From: Brienomyrus brachyistius
Lineage: Eukaryota; Chordata; Actinopteri; Osteoglossiformes; Mormyridae
Assembly (NCBI RefSeq): GCF_023856365.1
Contig: NC_064551.1
Location: 1,940,501-2,004,500 of the forward strand
Reading direction: 5' to 3'
DNA: 64,000 nt
In this document: positions 26,101 through 39,175 of the stretch, in pieces
How the letters are laid out: each line of letters begins with the position of its first letter
How positions within the stretch are numbered: the stretch's first letter is position 1
Translations under genes and position numbers: made by a program
Notes under the pieces: generated by a model
What the model was told of the DNA's origin: nothing
The model's database searches: none
What the model saw: the letters and a program-made list of their open reading frames with translations, nothing else

Positions 26101-26256
26101 CAGGTTCTCCTCCTCTTTCTCCTGTCGGGGTTTCACTCTCCTTTTCTTGGAACCCTGGACATTCTCGTCCACATCTTCTCGGGTGACGCCGGTCAGCTGG
26201 GGGGCGATCGCTTGCCCACTGGTTGGACTCTCCACAGCATTTTTTCTGGATCTCAT
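14166..26256 (-). CDS. FILIP1: Filamin-A-interacting protein 1 (four coding exons)
   Basis: FILIP1 binds filamin A and promotes its turnover, affecting cell migration and muscle and neuronal cytoskeleton. Coding exons in transcript order: 25978-26256 (ATG at 26254-26256), 24583-24750, 24204-24382, then the large exon whose right end is 17055. Borders are GT-AG and phases agree. Exon 1 ends in [13 protein letters not shown] and exon 2 begins [12 protein letters not shown], the CTTNBP2/CortBP2-type N-terminal domain. A long coiled coil fills about residues 90-640, with [14 protein letters not shown], the related [26 protein letters not shown] and [16 protein letters not shown] Ser/Thr/Pro-rich tail with QPLHI-like [22 protein letters not shown] and [13 protein letters not shown] follows. 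The tail can either be spliced at a GTGAGT donor (coding edge 14289, 1131 codons so far) or read on 41 codons to a stop at 14166 (1171 aa). Human ends with one more exon at this very point (TQSV|). The coding identity is certain; the 3' end is not. Confidence 0.95.
20265..21310. mobile_element. Inverted-repeat pair (68-bp arms) bounding about 1.05 kb
   Basis: The left arm 20265-20332 and right arm 21244-21310 are reverse complements over almost their full length. The shared core reads GGGTTTGCAAATTGGCCCAA, then TTTTGATGTA and ATTTTAGG, with AAATAGTCT on the outer side. The intervening 911 bp are non-coding. This looks like the TIRs of a degenerate non-autonomous DNA transposon, or two MITEs inserted in opposite orientation. 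It lies in a FILIP1 intron. Confidence 0.6.
21655..21806. repeat. 26-bp tandem repeat, about 6 copies, last copies decayed
   Basis: The unit ATAGAAATGGGAGGACTGAG plus ACATGT alternates GAGACATGT and GACACATGT forms in the first four copies. The right-hand copies lose bases. Confidence 0.85.
22916..23273 (+). mobile_element. tRNA-type SINE copy 1
   Basis: The head has a pol III A box (TGGTGCAGTGG, 22929-22939) and B box (GGTTCGAGTCT, 22972-22982). The familiar fish body follows (GGAGTTTGCATGTTCTCCCC, CCACAGTCCAAAAACATGC, TAGGCTCTGGACCCCC) and it ends in GGATAAGCGG and ATGGATGGATGG. Inserted in the large FILIP1 intron, antisense to the gene. The body carries GTGTGAGTGAATGGTGTGTGAG, the motif expanded in copy 3. 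Confidence 0.85.
24383..25977 (-). other. FILIP1 introns 1 and 2 (parts between the first three coding exons)
   Basis: These two short introns (24383-24582 and 24751-25977) flank the 168-bp second coding exon. The overlapping open frames at 25430-25955 run on both strands, match no family and lie directly 3' of the exon 1 donor, so they are treated as intronic. Confidence 0.6.
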
Positions 26257-29200
26257 CCTTACCTAGCAAAAGAAGCAGAAATCAGCATGCGGGTAATCCA
26301 TCCAATAATAAACAACCGATATTCTCAACGAAAGACAAGCATTCACGCAATACACAATTCCAGGGGTATTTCATGAATGATAACTTTAAAAATTTGGAAA
26401 GTGACCAAGGCTTAGTTATTAACCCACCTACAAGCATTATCATACCTAGTTTACCATGCACAAGTAACAAAATAAATGCAATGTGCAACTGTAGTAGCTT
26501 GCGGACAATGCAGCATGAAGGAAGTATGCTAGGATGCGCCAAGATGGCTACTCATCGGTATGCTATGGTTTCCTGCCCAAAGCAGCCAGCGGCAAGCGAG
26601 AAGATGGAGATGCTCAGTGCGCAACATCATTGTCTGAAGACTTTCAGCACCATGGACAGTGTTCCTAATGACCTGAGAGGACAACTTCGTAATTAATAGT
26701 GATGGAGAAGAATTCATGATGATATTACCCACCACAAATCCAATAATTCCTTCCCTTTCACGGTTTTTTCTCTTTTATTATCTTTCACATTTTTTTCTTG
26801 CCACACCAATCTTACTGTGTCTATCACTGTACAGTTTTATTTTAAATTGTCATCACCAGGCTGGCAAACAGACATTTAGGCCTTAGAGGCCCAGCTGTGT
26901 ATGAAACACACTGCAGCGTCATGGCTGCCGAACGCTGTTCTCGCCTCTTCCCCAAATCCCCCACCTGTCTAAATGGAGACTCAGGGAAAACTCAAAGTGC
27001 TTCTTAATTGTTTTAGCAACAATGGAAAAAGCTGAAGGGATGCTGGGAATGCCAGCTTGGGAGGTGTCTGGGTGAAGAGAGAGACGCAAGCAAGCAAAGC
27101 TTGATTACATCGCTCTCCTTCACCTGAGAACTCCAAAGGACACGGGCCCTCTGGCAAGTGCTCTAAATGCTTATAGAGTATTTAGGTGCTGGATTGAGAT
27201 TCACTGTTCAGTCGCTCGCAGGTCAAGTCCATGAGGCTCCCATGCTGTTCGTGAGACACCTGCCTCAGGCATGAAAGCTCACCGCGGGACGCGTATCTCA
27301 CCCCGCGACACTGCAGCTGCCCTCCACGTCCTCACTGGGGGGGCCCTGGAGTTCATGTCCCCACATCAACCCTTCATCTGGTGAAAGTTATCAGCTGTAA
27401 CAGAGGATGTGTAACTGGAAGGTGTGACTCTCCCGGGGGCTGCCCACTGAGATGGGCAGACGCACCTGATCACTGCCCATGACCTATGCCAGTCCAGGTT
27501 CATTGTTAAATTTAAACAGGTCTTATGAAACTTGGTAAGACTCCAGTGCTCCTAGCTGGCTAGCTGATCGCTATGCATCTCCTAAATTAGCCTATTTTAA
27601 TAATGAGTCTGACTGTGACCTTTACACAGGGCTATATAAAATGGGACAGATCCTTCGAAAGATGCCAAAGGACAGATGGTCTATGAATTACTGTCTGGGC
27701 CAAACTTTTCTTCAGCCATTAACAGCAATCAATATACTACAATACATTTTTGGATTTGCAATACATACCTCCTCACTTAAGGAAACAGGATCTGAAGCAT
27801 GAAACTCATACAGAAGTTCCAAGATGCACAGAGACAGCCAGCATCCTTTGGCATGACGTCTCCACGGACTCTCTGGGGGGGTCCTTGTAATTACCCACTA
27901 TGCTCTCTGCTGCCTTATTTTACCTCAAGCTCACATCACACTGTTTCGAAATAGAGGAGGTGTCGCGGTGAAGTGTGTCAGAGGCGAATTGGTAATCTCA
28001 GAGGATTCCTGATGAATACGCTCATCCCCGCAACCCGACAGCGACAGGTGAGTGTTTGTGCAAACCTAACTCTATTCAACTGCGGGAATCTGTGATTAAA
28101 TATGGGTTCCTTGCATAACACCTGTTCTGTTACATCATACAGCCTTTCACATCTGACTCGTACTGGCTGGTGGTCATGATAGCTTTTTATTCTGGTTTTA
28201 TATCCACATGACTTCTTCTGCTCCTGTGAAAACAGTCTATAACCCAACCAGCAGGTGCGCATCGCTCTCAACAAGCCAGAAAAACAAAGTGCTTAAAAAA
28301 TATTTCTGCTATCAAATGTGCTGCTTCTGTCCTGTCTGCAAAACACACCGATGTTTAGCACGAGATATATCTGACCGAACGCCCCCACAGCCGCACGTCA
28401 CACACTTGAGCATTCATTTACATCCATGCATGAAATTATATCTAGAAAAGTTCTGAAAATATGATCGCTATCCCTGCACCAAAATACTAAATTTGAGGTT
28501 TATTTTCACGGTTATACATTCGACGTGGATCGCATGGTGTCTGTAGGAGCTGCTGATCGTCTATGTGGTACGTACCACTAAATCACGTCCTGGCAGACAC
28601 ATGGAAACCCTCAGGACTGGCCTTAACCCACTCAGCACCCTGGTTCTCATTACCCCACAGCCAGATCTCACCTGCCCTCAATGACAGGTGCTGTAAGACC
28701 TGCACGTTTACAGAGGCTTATTGCTATCCACCGTTTTGGACCAGTGGGAAGCTGCAGGGTCATATCCAAGGCCTCTTTAAGAACGAGTGATCAGGGGCAT
28801 AGCCGGGGGCGGGGCCAGAGCGACATTGGCTCCTAGGTGAAAGCTGACTGGTACCCAGAATCCCCCCTGCCCTGTCACTCACCGATTCCAAGCACATCAT
28901 TGGCTCATGATGAGGCTGACCCATCTTGTGCCCCCACCTTGAACAAAAAAAATCTTAGAATCACCCCTGAACATGGGTACACTGCCTGGCATGTCACAGG
29001 TAGCAGTTTGACACCAGTCAGGGATGTCGTTTGATGGCATGCAGTGAGTATGAGAGCTCTGTTCACTGGGGTCACATGATCTGCTTTTTCATTGCACTGC
29101 ACGCCTGCATTATTTGAACATAATCTCAAGCAGCTGTGCAAGCTAACTGGTAAGGAATTAGATTAGATGGAGTTAATTAATATTAGAATATATGTGCAAG

Positions 29201-32200
29201 GTGCAAAGGCAATATACATAGTGCAAACAAGTAAACACGGGGCAGACAAATTGAAAAGTACACGGTACTCAAACACAATCCTGAAAAGCAGAGTAATATT
29301 GAGTGTGAATATATGATTAAATAATAAACGGTGAAACTGTGAAAACCAAACACCACTGGAACTGGCAGATGCCTAGCATGTAACAAGCAGGTGGAGATAC
29401 AGTTAAAAAAAAAAGAAAAAAAGATAGATTCCAGTATATGATACAGTTGACAGTGGTAACGGCGACACGCACAAACACGGGCTGCTTGGATGCCTGCTGC
29501 TGCAGCCTGCATTCTAACGGGTACAAAGTTCTCAAGGTCCTGAACTGGAGCTGGTGATGGAGCCTGACTGCACGCCGAGAAAATGTTGCCAGTCAAATGG
29601 CAGCAACCAGTTTAGTCCCGAGGCTATAAATAGCACTTTGAGGGGAGACGCAAAGCTCTCCTGCGGCGGGAGGATCTTGGCGCTTAATTTTAAATGTCAC
29701 TTTGATTTTCGCAGAGACTGAGAGCTGCTCATACAGGCTCTGCCAGCAGTAATATGACCAAACAAGGCAGACAGAAACATCACGAATGTCCTCATGCAAA
29801 TACGCAAGCAAGCACGGAGATTAGGGCCACGGGGTATTACTGGCTACTGAAATCACTGTGTGTGTGCGTCCTACTGAACCGCACAATACCATCCACATGT
29901 CCGTTTCAATGAAGGATGGAAAGTAATAAAAACAATGGAATGTGTAAAAAGTCGATTCTTTCTTTACCGCATTTTGGCACATTTTACTAATTTTATCTTA
30001 ATTCTTTTGTGTTTATCATAAACCTACAATGTCAACCAAGTGAAATGAAAGGCTTTGTTGCTATATGATGACCTAGTGAACTGGTTTGTATATACGATGT
30101 TTCCTAACAGATGGCACAACCAGATTATCTAATTTGATCTTAAGATGGAGCCCAGTAAGAGGTTAGTTCTGCTCTACGGCTGTAGTCTGGTGATTCTTAG
30201 GTACTTAAGAATTTTGCTCGTTCAAACACCAGCTTAAGCCCTAGACATGAATTTTGAAAAGTCGAGCTCAGTGTGGCCTGTTAAATTCCATCCTTCTCTA
30301 GAACATTTGCTGATATTAGCATGAATTCGCCTCATTGTTTTTCCTGACTACGACCATTCAGAAGAAACTTCTTAAAATCTGGGCTCAGCTCTGCTTTGGC
30401 TGACAGCATCTTGAAAGGGGGGGGGATTTTAGTCAAGGAAATCACTTATTAACCAAAAGCCTGTGGCTGCATATGTCAGTGTCAGGCAGAGACATTTTCA
30501 ATCCCAGAGCATATTGCTTTACTTAACATGCTTCAGAAACTACACAACTGTATAAATATGTTAAAACAGTATAAATCTTCCTTGAAAAACACTGTCACAA
30601 GTACCTAATGGTGTAGCCTTTGTCCCGGTATGGCTGAATTTCACTCGGCACCCTAACATCCTATTCCTATCCCCCCACGACACGCAGGAGGGCAGCCCCA
30701 CCTGTCCACTGCTGAAAACAGCTGGGATATTTATAGGGACGCTGCTTGTGAGCCCCAGCAGGCCAGGAGAGAGGACGGGAAGCCAGTGAGAACACTAACG
30801 CACGTCATTCACAGCCAGGCTTCTCCCTTCTCAGTCATTCCACAGCTCAACAGGTGGTGGCTGTAACCAGCCCAACAGCCCTACTGGCACTGGGAGCTTC
30901 AGCGCGGCTCCCAGCGCCTGCCAGTTACGTCCTTTTCACGTTCTGTTTGTTGCTATTTTCCTGATTTTGACAATAAAACACTGCATGTGTGACTGCACTC
31001 TGCACTTTTACCCCAATGGTTAATAATAATGAAATTCTCTTTTCACCGACCCTGTCATGCTCTTTATGACACACGTGTAGGAGAGGGGGAGCTTGGCAGC
31101 AAAGGGCAGCCACCTGCAGCGGCTGGGACATGTGACATGGATGGGGGGGGGCTGTTCTGCAGAGGCCAGGGTCACCCCAGCCTCCTTATACATGCGTCTT
31201 AGCCCACAGAGCCAGACGCTGCCCCTAGTGGCATACTGCAGTTATACCCATGATAACGCTACATTTGCAATACTTTATCTATTTATATTTTACTGGAATA
31301 ATTCAAAACATTTACCCTTCTTAAGAGACGGACAACAGAACTCCTTCTGGGTCTTGATTCATGAATCTGCTGCCTTATTCCTACGTAAAATAAAGCATTT
31401 AACCTGCACTGCCACAGTAATACGTTCAGCTGGATTATAGTATATATATGATTGCATTTGTATTTTTTTACATTTCATGTGTTCAAAGGCATCACAGAAG
31501 TATAACATCCATTCAATCTAAATAAGACACATTTAACCTTGTTTAAATATATTCCTGTCCCACTGCATTTTATTCTTATTGAAATGTACGTGGTTTTGTC
31601 TGTCACTTATCTCTTGCAGCTGTGAAGTGAAGCTTCATCATACTCACACTCATACCAATTTCTAGGTGCCATTTTTAATCTTGGCTCTGGCAGTGCTGTA
31701 CTGAGCCAGGCACTTAACCTGAGTGGGTTCACCCAGCACCCAGCTGCACAAATGGCTAATGTTTACGCCGATTATAACTACAGTCAGACAGGGTCAGGGC
31801 ATTCAGTCCTCATGGGAGAAAGATTCTGTGAGTTTTTAACTTAATCTTTTAATGATATGTCTTCCCTTTGAACAGCCCACTGAGGAACGTTCGGTCAGGG
31901 GCTGAAGAAGGTGAGAGACCCTGAGAAGCTGAGGTCATGTGACACAGTTCCCCTGTCATGTGACTGGGGTGTGCCGTGACCAGCCCCCTAACCTATCAGC
32001 CTCTGCTGTGGCCTACAGCCTGAGCTCGTCCTGGACCCATCTGGTTAATTAAGGGAGAACAGGGTGGCGACGACCAGCCAAGATCCCTTAGAGGTGCCCT
32101 CAGGAGAGAGGCAGCAGAGTCGAAACGGCACCCTGACGGCTTCAACGTGAAGGAGTAAAGGGAGGGAAGCAGGGCGAATGGCGCCCGGCCCTGTCAGGCA

Positions 32201-32932
32201 CAACCATGGAATCTGACTTAATACAACCTGATTCACATTTACATTTCACTCTGTGGAATTTCACAGGCAATTGCTGGCAATCTCACCCAAAAAAACTCCA
32301 GGAGTACGGAAGACATGCCATTTTCCCTGGGTTATTCTGGTACAGGGAAAAGCGTGACGAGCGGCAGTTGTCTGAACTTGAAGACAGTCACACACTTCAT
32401 TTCACTAGATGATTAAACACATGTGACACCATCAGCGAGAGCTGGGAGCCGCAGCATTCGGCCGAAATGAGCAGCTCTGGTGCATCAAGGCGCAGCTCGG
32501 AGCGAGCTCCATCCTTCTGAAAACATCGAAATCGACAAAAACAAGAGGACGACAGTGCCACATGTGCATTTTTGGCATGCTACGGTGTGCATTTGGCTCA
32601 TGTAGAGGGCTAAAGGTCACGGCAGAATCACTCTGCGTGTAGCACGTGGCTCCCGTCCAGTGAGCTCCCTGACCTCAGGGCAGGGGTGTGGTTGGCAGGA
32701 GCAGAGACACGGGGCTCGATCCAGAAATCAGTCTGAGCTAAAATTAGTCAGCACTGGCTACCAGGCAACATCTGGCTGGATTTTAATCCGTAAAGTAAGA
32801 TTTTGCAGTCAGATTGAGATTTGCAATCCTCAAATTCATTTTGCAAACAGATCTTCCTTCCCTACCTTTATGTAATTATTTTCTGTCTGTCCCATTTGCA
32901 AATGGTATTTTTTTCTTAGCTTATAAATATTC
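26257..32932. other. FILIP1 5' region and gene-poor sequence
   Basis: A splice acceptor-like TTTTGCTAG lies about 10 bp upstream of the FILIP1 ATG (near 26263-26272), so coding exon 1 probably begins with a few 5' UTR bases joined to a distant non-coding exon. The remaining 6.6 kb showed no coding exon or named repeat that I could support. Confidence 0.45.
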
Positions 32933-33096
32933 AAAGGTGGACATTTCAGGTCCAGAAAGTAAAAATCCAGACCAAGGTTTTGTTTCAACCAAGCAGTTGA
33001 GTTCACTGTGACTGTGACTCTTTATGCTCAACTGGTTGGCCGAAACAAAATCCTGGTCTGGATTTTTACTTTCTGGACCTGAAATGTCCACCTTTT
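32933..33096. mobile_element. 164-bp MITE, copy 1
   Basis: The arms are inverted over about 60 bp. AAGGTGGACATTTCAGGTCC, AGAAAGTAAAAATCCAGACC and TTTTGTTTCAACCA at the left are answered at the right by TGGTTGGCCGAAACAAAATC and on to GGACCTGAAATGTCCACCTT. The loop is only about 40 bp. A second copy lies at 39012-39175. Confidence 0.85.
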
Positions 33097-36000
33097 TAGA
33101 TGAACGCCACGGCTTCCCCTGAACAGCTACTTTGATGCTGAGCTTCCTGGCTCCCGTTGTCAGCCTAGCAAACAGCGTGCTGAGCTTGCAGGCCGGCACA
33201 CGGAGCTGACGGCCGTCAGGCTGCATCACACAAGGTCCCTCCATTGTGTCTTCAGTAGCTATTCAGGCGAGGTGGGAGACAAGGACGTGTTGTTCTGTCA
33301 GTAAGATGGACCTTCACGTCTGGATCTAGTGTTCAGCTGTTGATGAAAATTTTAAATTACTGAAGTAGAAACAGAAGACTTTGGTCAAAAATCTTCAACG
33401 TCTGAACCCCATTATATGGCACCAAACCCCTGGGGACATTGGAGTCATAAAGTTAAAAATGGAATTTCCTAAACTGGAGCTACCATGCAAATCTAAGGCA
33501 GATTAAGGAAAATAATCTTGGTGATGTTTCCAGAAAGAAAGCTAATTTTCGCCTTCGAAATGCAATAAGTAATGTCATACTGACATTCCTGAATCTGCTT
33601 GGGCCTTATAGCATTGCATATTGAGTTTTCGAATATCACAGAACATTCAGTGTACTTCATAAAGTGAACTAACTTAACCTATGCACATCAACAAAATTAA
33701 ACCATTTAAGGAATATAGCACCAGGCATTCTTATATTGTTGCGGGAAAAGTCTGATCAGTCTGACTAACCGGGTTCCATAGAAAAAGTAATGAATGCTGA
33801 ATAAAATAATCCACAGCGGATTTTCCCTGATAATGACTTAACTGCTGGTCCCAGAACCAGGGAATCTCAAGCAATATTCCGACTTATGGAGGGTAAAGGT
33901 TACACTTCAACAGCTTCTGAGGAAACCTGAATGTGCTGCAGGCATTTGGAGATAGAGCTCCTCTTTGCAACGTTATTCCGTTTTGATTGAGCCAACATTC
34001 TGGAATGAATTCCAGATCACCTGCGACTCAAACCCAGCACTGAGCTTGGAGGAGACTGCCAAGGTGGACGAGAGCAACAAGATAATGCTGCATTATTTAT
34101 TTACTTATTTATTTATCCCCCAAGCCGGTGCGTGGATGACCTGAACTGGAGAAAGTCCTTCCAAAGGATGACATCACTAGCCAGATGCAGTCTGGTATTG
34201 CATGATTTTTGGGTGGAATCAGGATGAGGTCACTTCCCTCATGAAGTGAGAGAGACCGAGAAAGAGGGGATTACTGCTGAAAGGGCCTCACATTTCAATT
34301 ATTTACAAACTGCATCTAGAAAACTCTCGGCCTTCCTCAGGTTAGCGGTCAGCTCCTCATTTTAAATGTACTGCCTGGGGTGTTTTATGTTTCGGCAGAC
34401 GGCACAAAAATCTAGACCCTATAAAAATACACTGCTTTCTAGTGCAAAACAGTTGTGGGAATACGTGAGCAGTGTCGTGCCGTGCTACCGTTTTGCCCAG
34501 GGTTAGGCAGGCAGAGCGAGGCCCACTCCTCCCGCTCGAGTTACTGCTGTCTTCGTCTCAGGAAAACACCGCGGTGAGGTGCACGGTGATGCACACCAGC
34601 TGTGCAGGCTCCCATTGGTCCAAAAAGGCAGAACTGAAATTCATAACAGTGACGAGACCAGAGAGCGCCCCCTCCCTGCCATGTTAGGTGCTGAAGGCTG
34701 GCTGTTGCCAAGGTGACCAGTATGATGTTATTAGTCCTATTTGTCCAAGTCTAATTTATAGTTCAGTCTTCTAGAGCTTTAACAAGAAATACCTTTCTGC
34801 TAATTTAGGTCATTGATTATCCAGTAAGCACAATGCCCTTTATTACCTGTTCGAATGGAAATGTTTTACGCTGATGCATCCCGTTATGTTTTCATACTCA
34901 GAGGGTGACATTGAGGTTCTGAAGCCATGCTGTTCTTAAGCTTCAGTATTTCTCTGAAGCTGAAGCTGCATCACAGCGCATTCATCTTACACCGGAATAA
35001 TGGTTTATTACTGTTATAATATTTTTTTTATTTCCCCACTGAGTCAGAAAACAAACAAACAAAATGCAAGCCACCCTCTCGATACATGTTTTGTTGCCAT
35101 GACAGCAGGGGGACCATCCGCTCGCGACGCCAAACATTATGACCCCGGTCGCTATTTCCAGCGCGCAAAATTAGTGGGCTGATGTCATGCTTCCCTCTCC
35201 CCTTATCGCCCAGAGCTTCTGCTTTCCCCTACGTGCCGATGGATGCGGTCACCGGCTAAAGCTCAATATCGAAGCAGCCGGCAAAGAGTCACTGGCATAA
35301 TGCATTCGCATCAGCCCTGGCAGTGAATTCGGCCTGGGAAAATATCCGGGGTGGGAACTCGGAGAAACACACCGATGTTCCGTGTGGGATTTCGGGGATG
35401 GGAGCGGAGTCGCCGCGTCACAACATCCCGTCTCCGCTTTGTAAACATGTATACATACATTGATATACACGCAGTTATACAGGATGTTAGCACAAACCAC
35501 ACATTTTAGAACGGATTACTGATCTTTCAAATGCGTAAACATCTTTTTCGTTTTCGTGTTTGTTAGAATAACCTAAACGCCAAAACGATCATAATTTAAA
35601 AACTGTGTAGTTAACCTTCTAAAACATGAATGCAAGGTAATAACAAGTTACAACCAAACTTAGTTTTCAACTAAAAATTATCTTTAAAGGAATTTTTACA
35701 TTTAAGACAGACAAAATCGTTAACAAGCAAGATTTCTGTCATTGTACAAGGCCACGTGGAGAAATAATGGCAATGTATTCCGTCAAATACTATAATTACA
35801 TTAGAACGACCCGATTTCTTTTATACTTATTGAAACAGAAAATTAAGATCACACAGTACTGCCAAAAGTGGGTTGATGTGAAGTCATTGTGAAAAACACC
35901 CTACTAATCACATCTAGCATCACACTGTAAACAGAATATGCACCAGGAATTCTTTCACTATTGAACTTCATGTATAAATCCCTTAATGGATATTTTTTTT

Positions 36001-36817
36001 AATCTCCAAAGCACCATTTTTCATTCCGGTTCCTACAGGATAACTGAAGGGATCTGCTTGGTACAGCCAGATTCTCTGGAAGGTGTCATCTTTCCGCATT
36101 AAAATGTTCTGTCATGGGCTATAAAGCATGACAAGCTCCTTCTCCTCAGTGGTGATGAAACGCTGGGAAACTCCACAAAGTACAGGTTCATTAGAATGAC
36201 CCTCAAACAACCTGAAAGTCAGAAATATTTCATTTTCTCTCTATCTAGTAGTAACTCAATTTACTGCCATTTACCTTTTTGGGGGGAGGGTTAAGTCTCC
36301 AGACTGAGATTGTGAGAGTAAAGAGGAAAAGGTGCCTTTGTGGCATATGAGAGTTTAGTTATTTTGAATATATAATTTAAATAACGTTGATATGGCCAGC
36401 ATCTTTGTGCACTGAATGATTTATAATCCCTTCCTGACTCAAACAAACAGCTGCACAACATCTACAAGTACCTCCCACCAGCGATCATTTCACGATTCAT
36501 AAATATATTTGTACGTACTCAAAAATGTAAATAAAACAAAACCTCAAAGCTTGTGCATATCGTACCCGCTATGACACATGGTTTATTCCTTGTCAGTTAA
36601 GTGAATCAGAGTGACGGTTTGAACAGAGGATATCTGGGGGTTTATCACACCATCCTGAACTGCACTGGGCATTTTTACAGCTCTGCTTAATCGTGCCCGT
36701 TAATGCCGGGACTCTGTCTGCCCAAGTCTGGCTGCATTTAATGCAAAGTGAATATAAGTCAGCTACCAGGCAGCGTGACCTGCCCTTTTTTGAAAAGATC
36801 TCGAAGGTCCTTCTTAC
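33097..36817. other. Gene-poor non-coding stretch
   Basis: No exon, RNA gene or classified repeat recognised. A slightly CpG-richer patch lies at 35100-35430. Confidence 0.5.
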
Positions 36818-37420
36818 CAGTTCGCCGAGCTCCCAGGCCGCAGGTCAGAGGTCGGGGGACGTGTCAGTCAAAGGGAAGGTAATCCTAGAGCAGAAACCTT
36901 TTGTCAACAAACGATGTACGCTCTCCGCTGCCCAACTCCAGATTCGCCAGTCAGGGGGGGCTGCTTGTGTCTGGTCGGATTTTTTCTTGTCCTGCTTTTG
37001 GTTCAGAGGTCGTGCTAGAAACGTGAAGCAGAAAAACGACTGCAGCACCCAGTCCTCCCAGTCAGAGCAGGTTGCAGCGTGGAGGGACACACAGAGGAAA
37101 GCACTGAAAGATGTGAGAGCGTGGCTGAGAGAGAGAGAAAAGCAGGGAGGAGGGGAGGGGCAGCTTGTCGCTCTTTCCTTTCCACTTCTTTCTCTGAAAA
37201 CTTAATTTCCCTCTCAGCAAATGAGCTTCCAGGACAACATCCAGTCGATATCTGCTGTCAGACGTCCTCCTCCCTTCACAGCCCTGCTTCTGCCCACGGG
37301 CTGGTGGAATGGCTAGTGTGGGGGATCGTGTCTTGGCTATATTTACACAGCACTCCCAAACGCTCAGCGGTGTCAGTGCCCCAGAAGACTGAGGCAGGCT
37401 TTTCCCAACCACACGCTGGG
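36818..37420 (-). promoter_or_regulatory. Possible FILIP1 upstream non-coding exon and promoter
   Basis: On the minus strand a strong consensus donor (GAACTG|GTAAGAAGG, boundary at 36817/36818) follows a moderately GC-rich stretch with purine/pyrimidine tracts at 37115-37165. With the unexplained acceptor next to the FILIP1 ATG this could be a 5' UTR exon of FILIP1. It is inference from a donor and position only. The plus-strand 170-codon frame across it (36693-37205) resembles nothing known. Confidence 0.22.
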
Positions 37421-38699
37421 AAGGCTGGTCAGGGCCGACCGGAGAAGCTCAGCACTCGCACAGCTCATAAAGTGGCACTGTTCACCTTACAGAAGCACTT
37501 TTCATGTTTGAAATAGGCAAATTTCCCTCACTCACCCGACAGTATGTTTGATAATCATGCTTTTTATGCAGAGTATTGTTTTAAATCAGTAAAGATTAAT
37601 GTATCAATTTTTCTTCACCCTAAAGCAATCTGTGCTACAAGTTTGTGCGCATGAAATATCGGATTTACGTTATATCGTTATATGTAAGAGAGATGAATAC
37701 TGTGACTGTTTTCTCAGACCCAGTCCAGAAGAGGTTCTTCCTTTATGGAGACATGATTGCACTCCATGGATACGCAAAAGCACGCAAAGAGCTGAGCAAA
37801 CCGCTGTCAGAGGATCAATCTTGAATGCAAGAGTTTGTGGGCTTTGCTGTGCAGGACTGCGTGTGCCACACATTCCATCGGACAGGGAACAAAGCCAGAC
37901 GCAGACATATCACTTTGGTCATCTTATGCCCTTAACAGCATCATGGTCCAGGATACTATTGTGCAATCACTATTTCTGATATTACAATTATACCTTTCCT
38001 GTAATTACAATTACTTCTGTTCCTATTGTTATTCTGTACACACTAAACTCTAGTTAACTATGCAGCAGAGTTTGGACAAATAAAATGCCAACTGCTGTAT
38101 TAATATCGCCCACTTCGCTGTAAAATGATGGAAAACCTGGACAGCTAAATCGTATTTGAATTGGCTACTGTATAAGATGTCCGTCATTCTGTAGCTTCAC
38201 ACCATAGCAGGTGCACAGCTGTTTTGGTCTCTCGCCTCAAAATATCACAGTTCACACCATAAAAATGCGCACAGTACCGCAGAGACCAGCATATCCAAGC
38301 TGAGATCATAAACCGCTCAGTGTTTTGATTGAACCGTAATCTAATCTCCACACCCAAATGAAGTCATGTGGCTGGTTGTAGTGAGGAGAAGGGTTATTGT
38401 TTGTTAAGATGGTGAGTGTATATTTTCATTTCAGACCTTCCCACTGCAACATTACACTTACAACTAAAACGCACCACTTGTGAGGCCGCGATGGAAAAAT
38501 GATGTATTCCTGACTAAACCTATGGGTAATAAATAATGTGGTGGCCAGAGGACTCACAGCTTGTACATTTAGGAAGTAGAGAAAAATGGCCACACCCCTC
38601 CATTTTAATGTGGTACATTCCATACTGAAATCTAAATTAGACTTTTGTCTTTACTTAAAATAATTGATAGTTGCAGCTTTGATTTAGAGAGCAGCACTT

Positions 38700-38721
38700 C
38701 ATCATCATCATCATCATCATC
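38700..38721. repeat. (ATC)n microsatellite
   Basis: About seven uninterrupted ATC units followed by (ATAC)n. Confidence 0.9.
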
Positions 38722-39011
38722 ATACATACATACATAGATGCAGATAAATCCTGGTGTGTGTTCAAGATCAAATGATTTATGCTGGGAAATAAACAGTGTT
38801 CATCACTGTATGTAATGTCTGCAGCAACCCACATGCAGTCTGTATACATTGTTACTGGACAATTGATTAAAAAACAAACAGTAACAGGCATCTCGCAAAT
38901 TGCTGGGGAAAATGCATACTTTGGAAATTATAGATTAAAACTGATGTATTTATCCTAAGCAGAAAGTATAATATTAAGATTATATGTCTCATTTATGTAC
39001 TAGTGTGGGTC

Positions 39012-39175
39012 AGAGGTGGAAATTTCAGGTCCAGAAAGTAAAAAGTCCAGATCAGGATTTTGTTTCAACCAACGAATTGAATATGTAGAGTCACAGTCAC
39101 AGAGTACAAGGCTGGTTGGTTGAAACAAAATCACGGTCTGGATTTCTACTTTGTGGACTTGAAATTTCCACCTCT
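39012..39175. mobile_element. 164-bp MITE, copy 2
   Basis: Same structure and length as the 32933-33096 copy. It begins AGAGGTGGAAATTTCAGGTC and ends GAAATTTCCACCTCT, with TTTTGTTTCAACCAA and its reverse complement facing each other across a loop of about 45 bp. The terminal bases suggest a family end of AGAGGTGG. Confidence 0.85.

Noticed and set aside
36693..37205. 170-codon plus-strand open frame
   Set aside because: No recognisable domain and composition like non-coding GC-rich sequence; kept only as a possible promoter or 5' exon region on the other strand.
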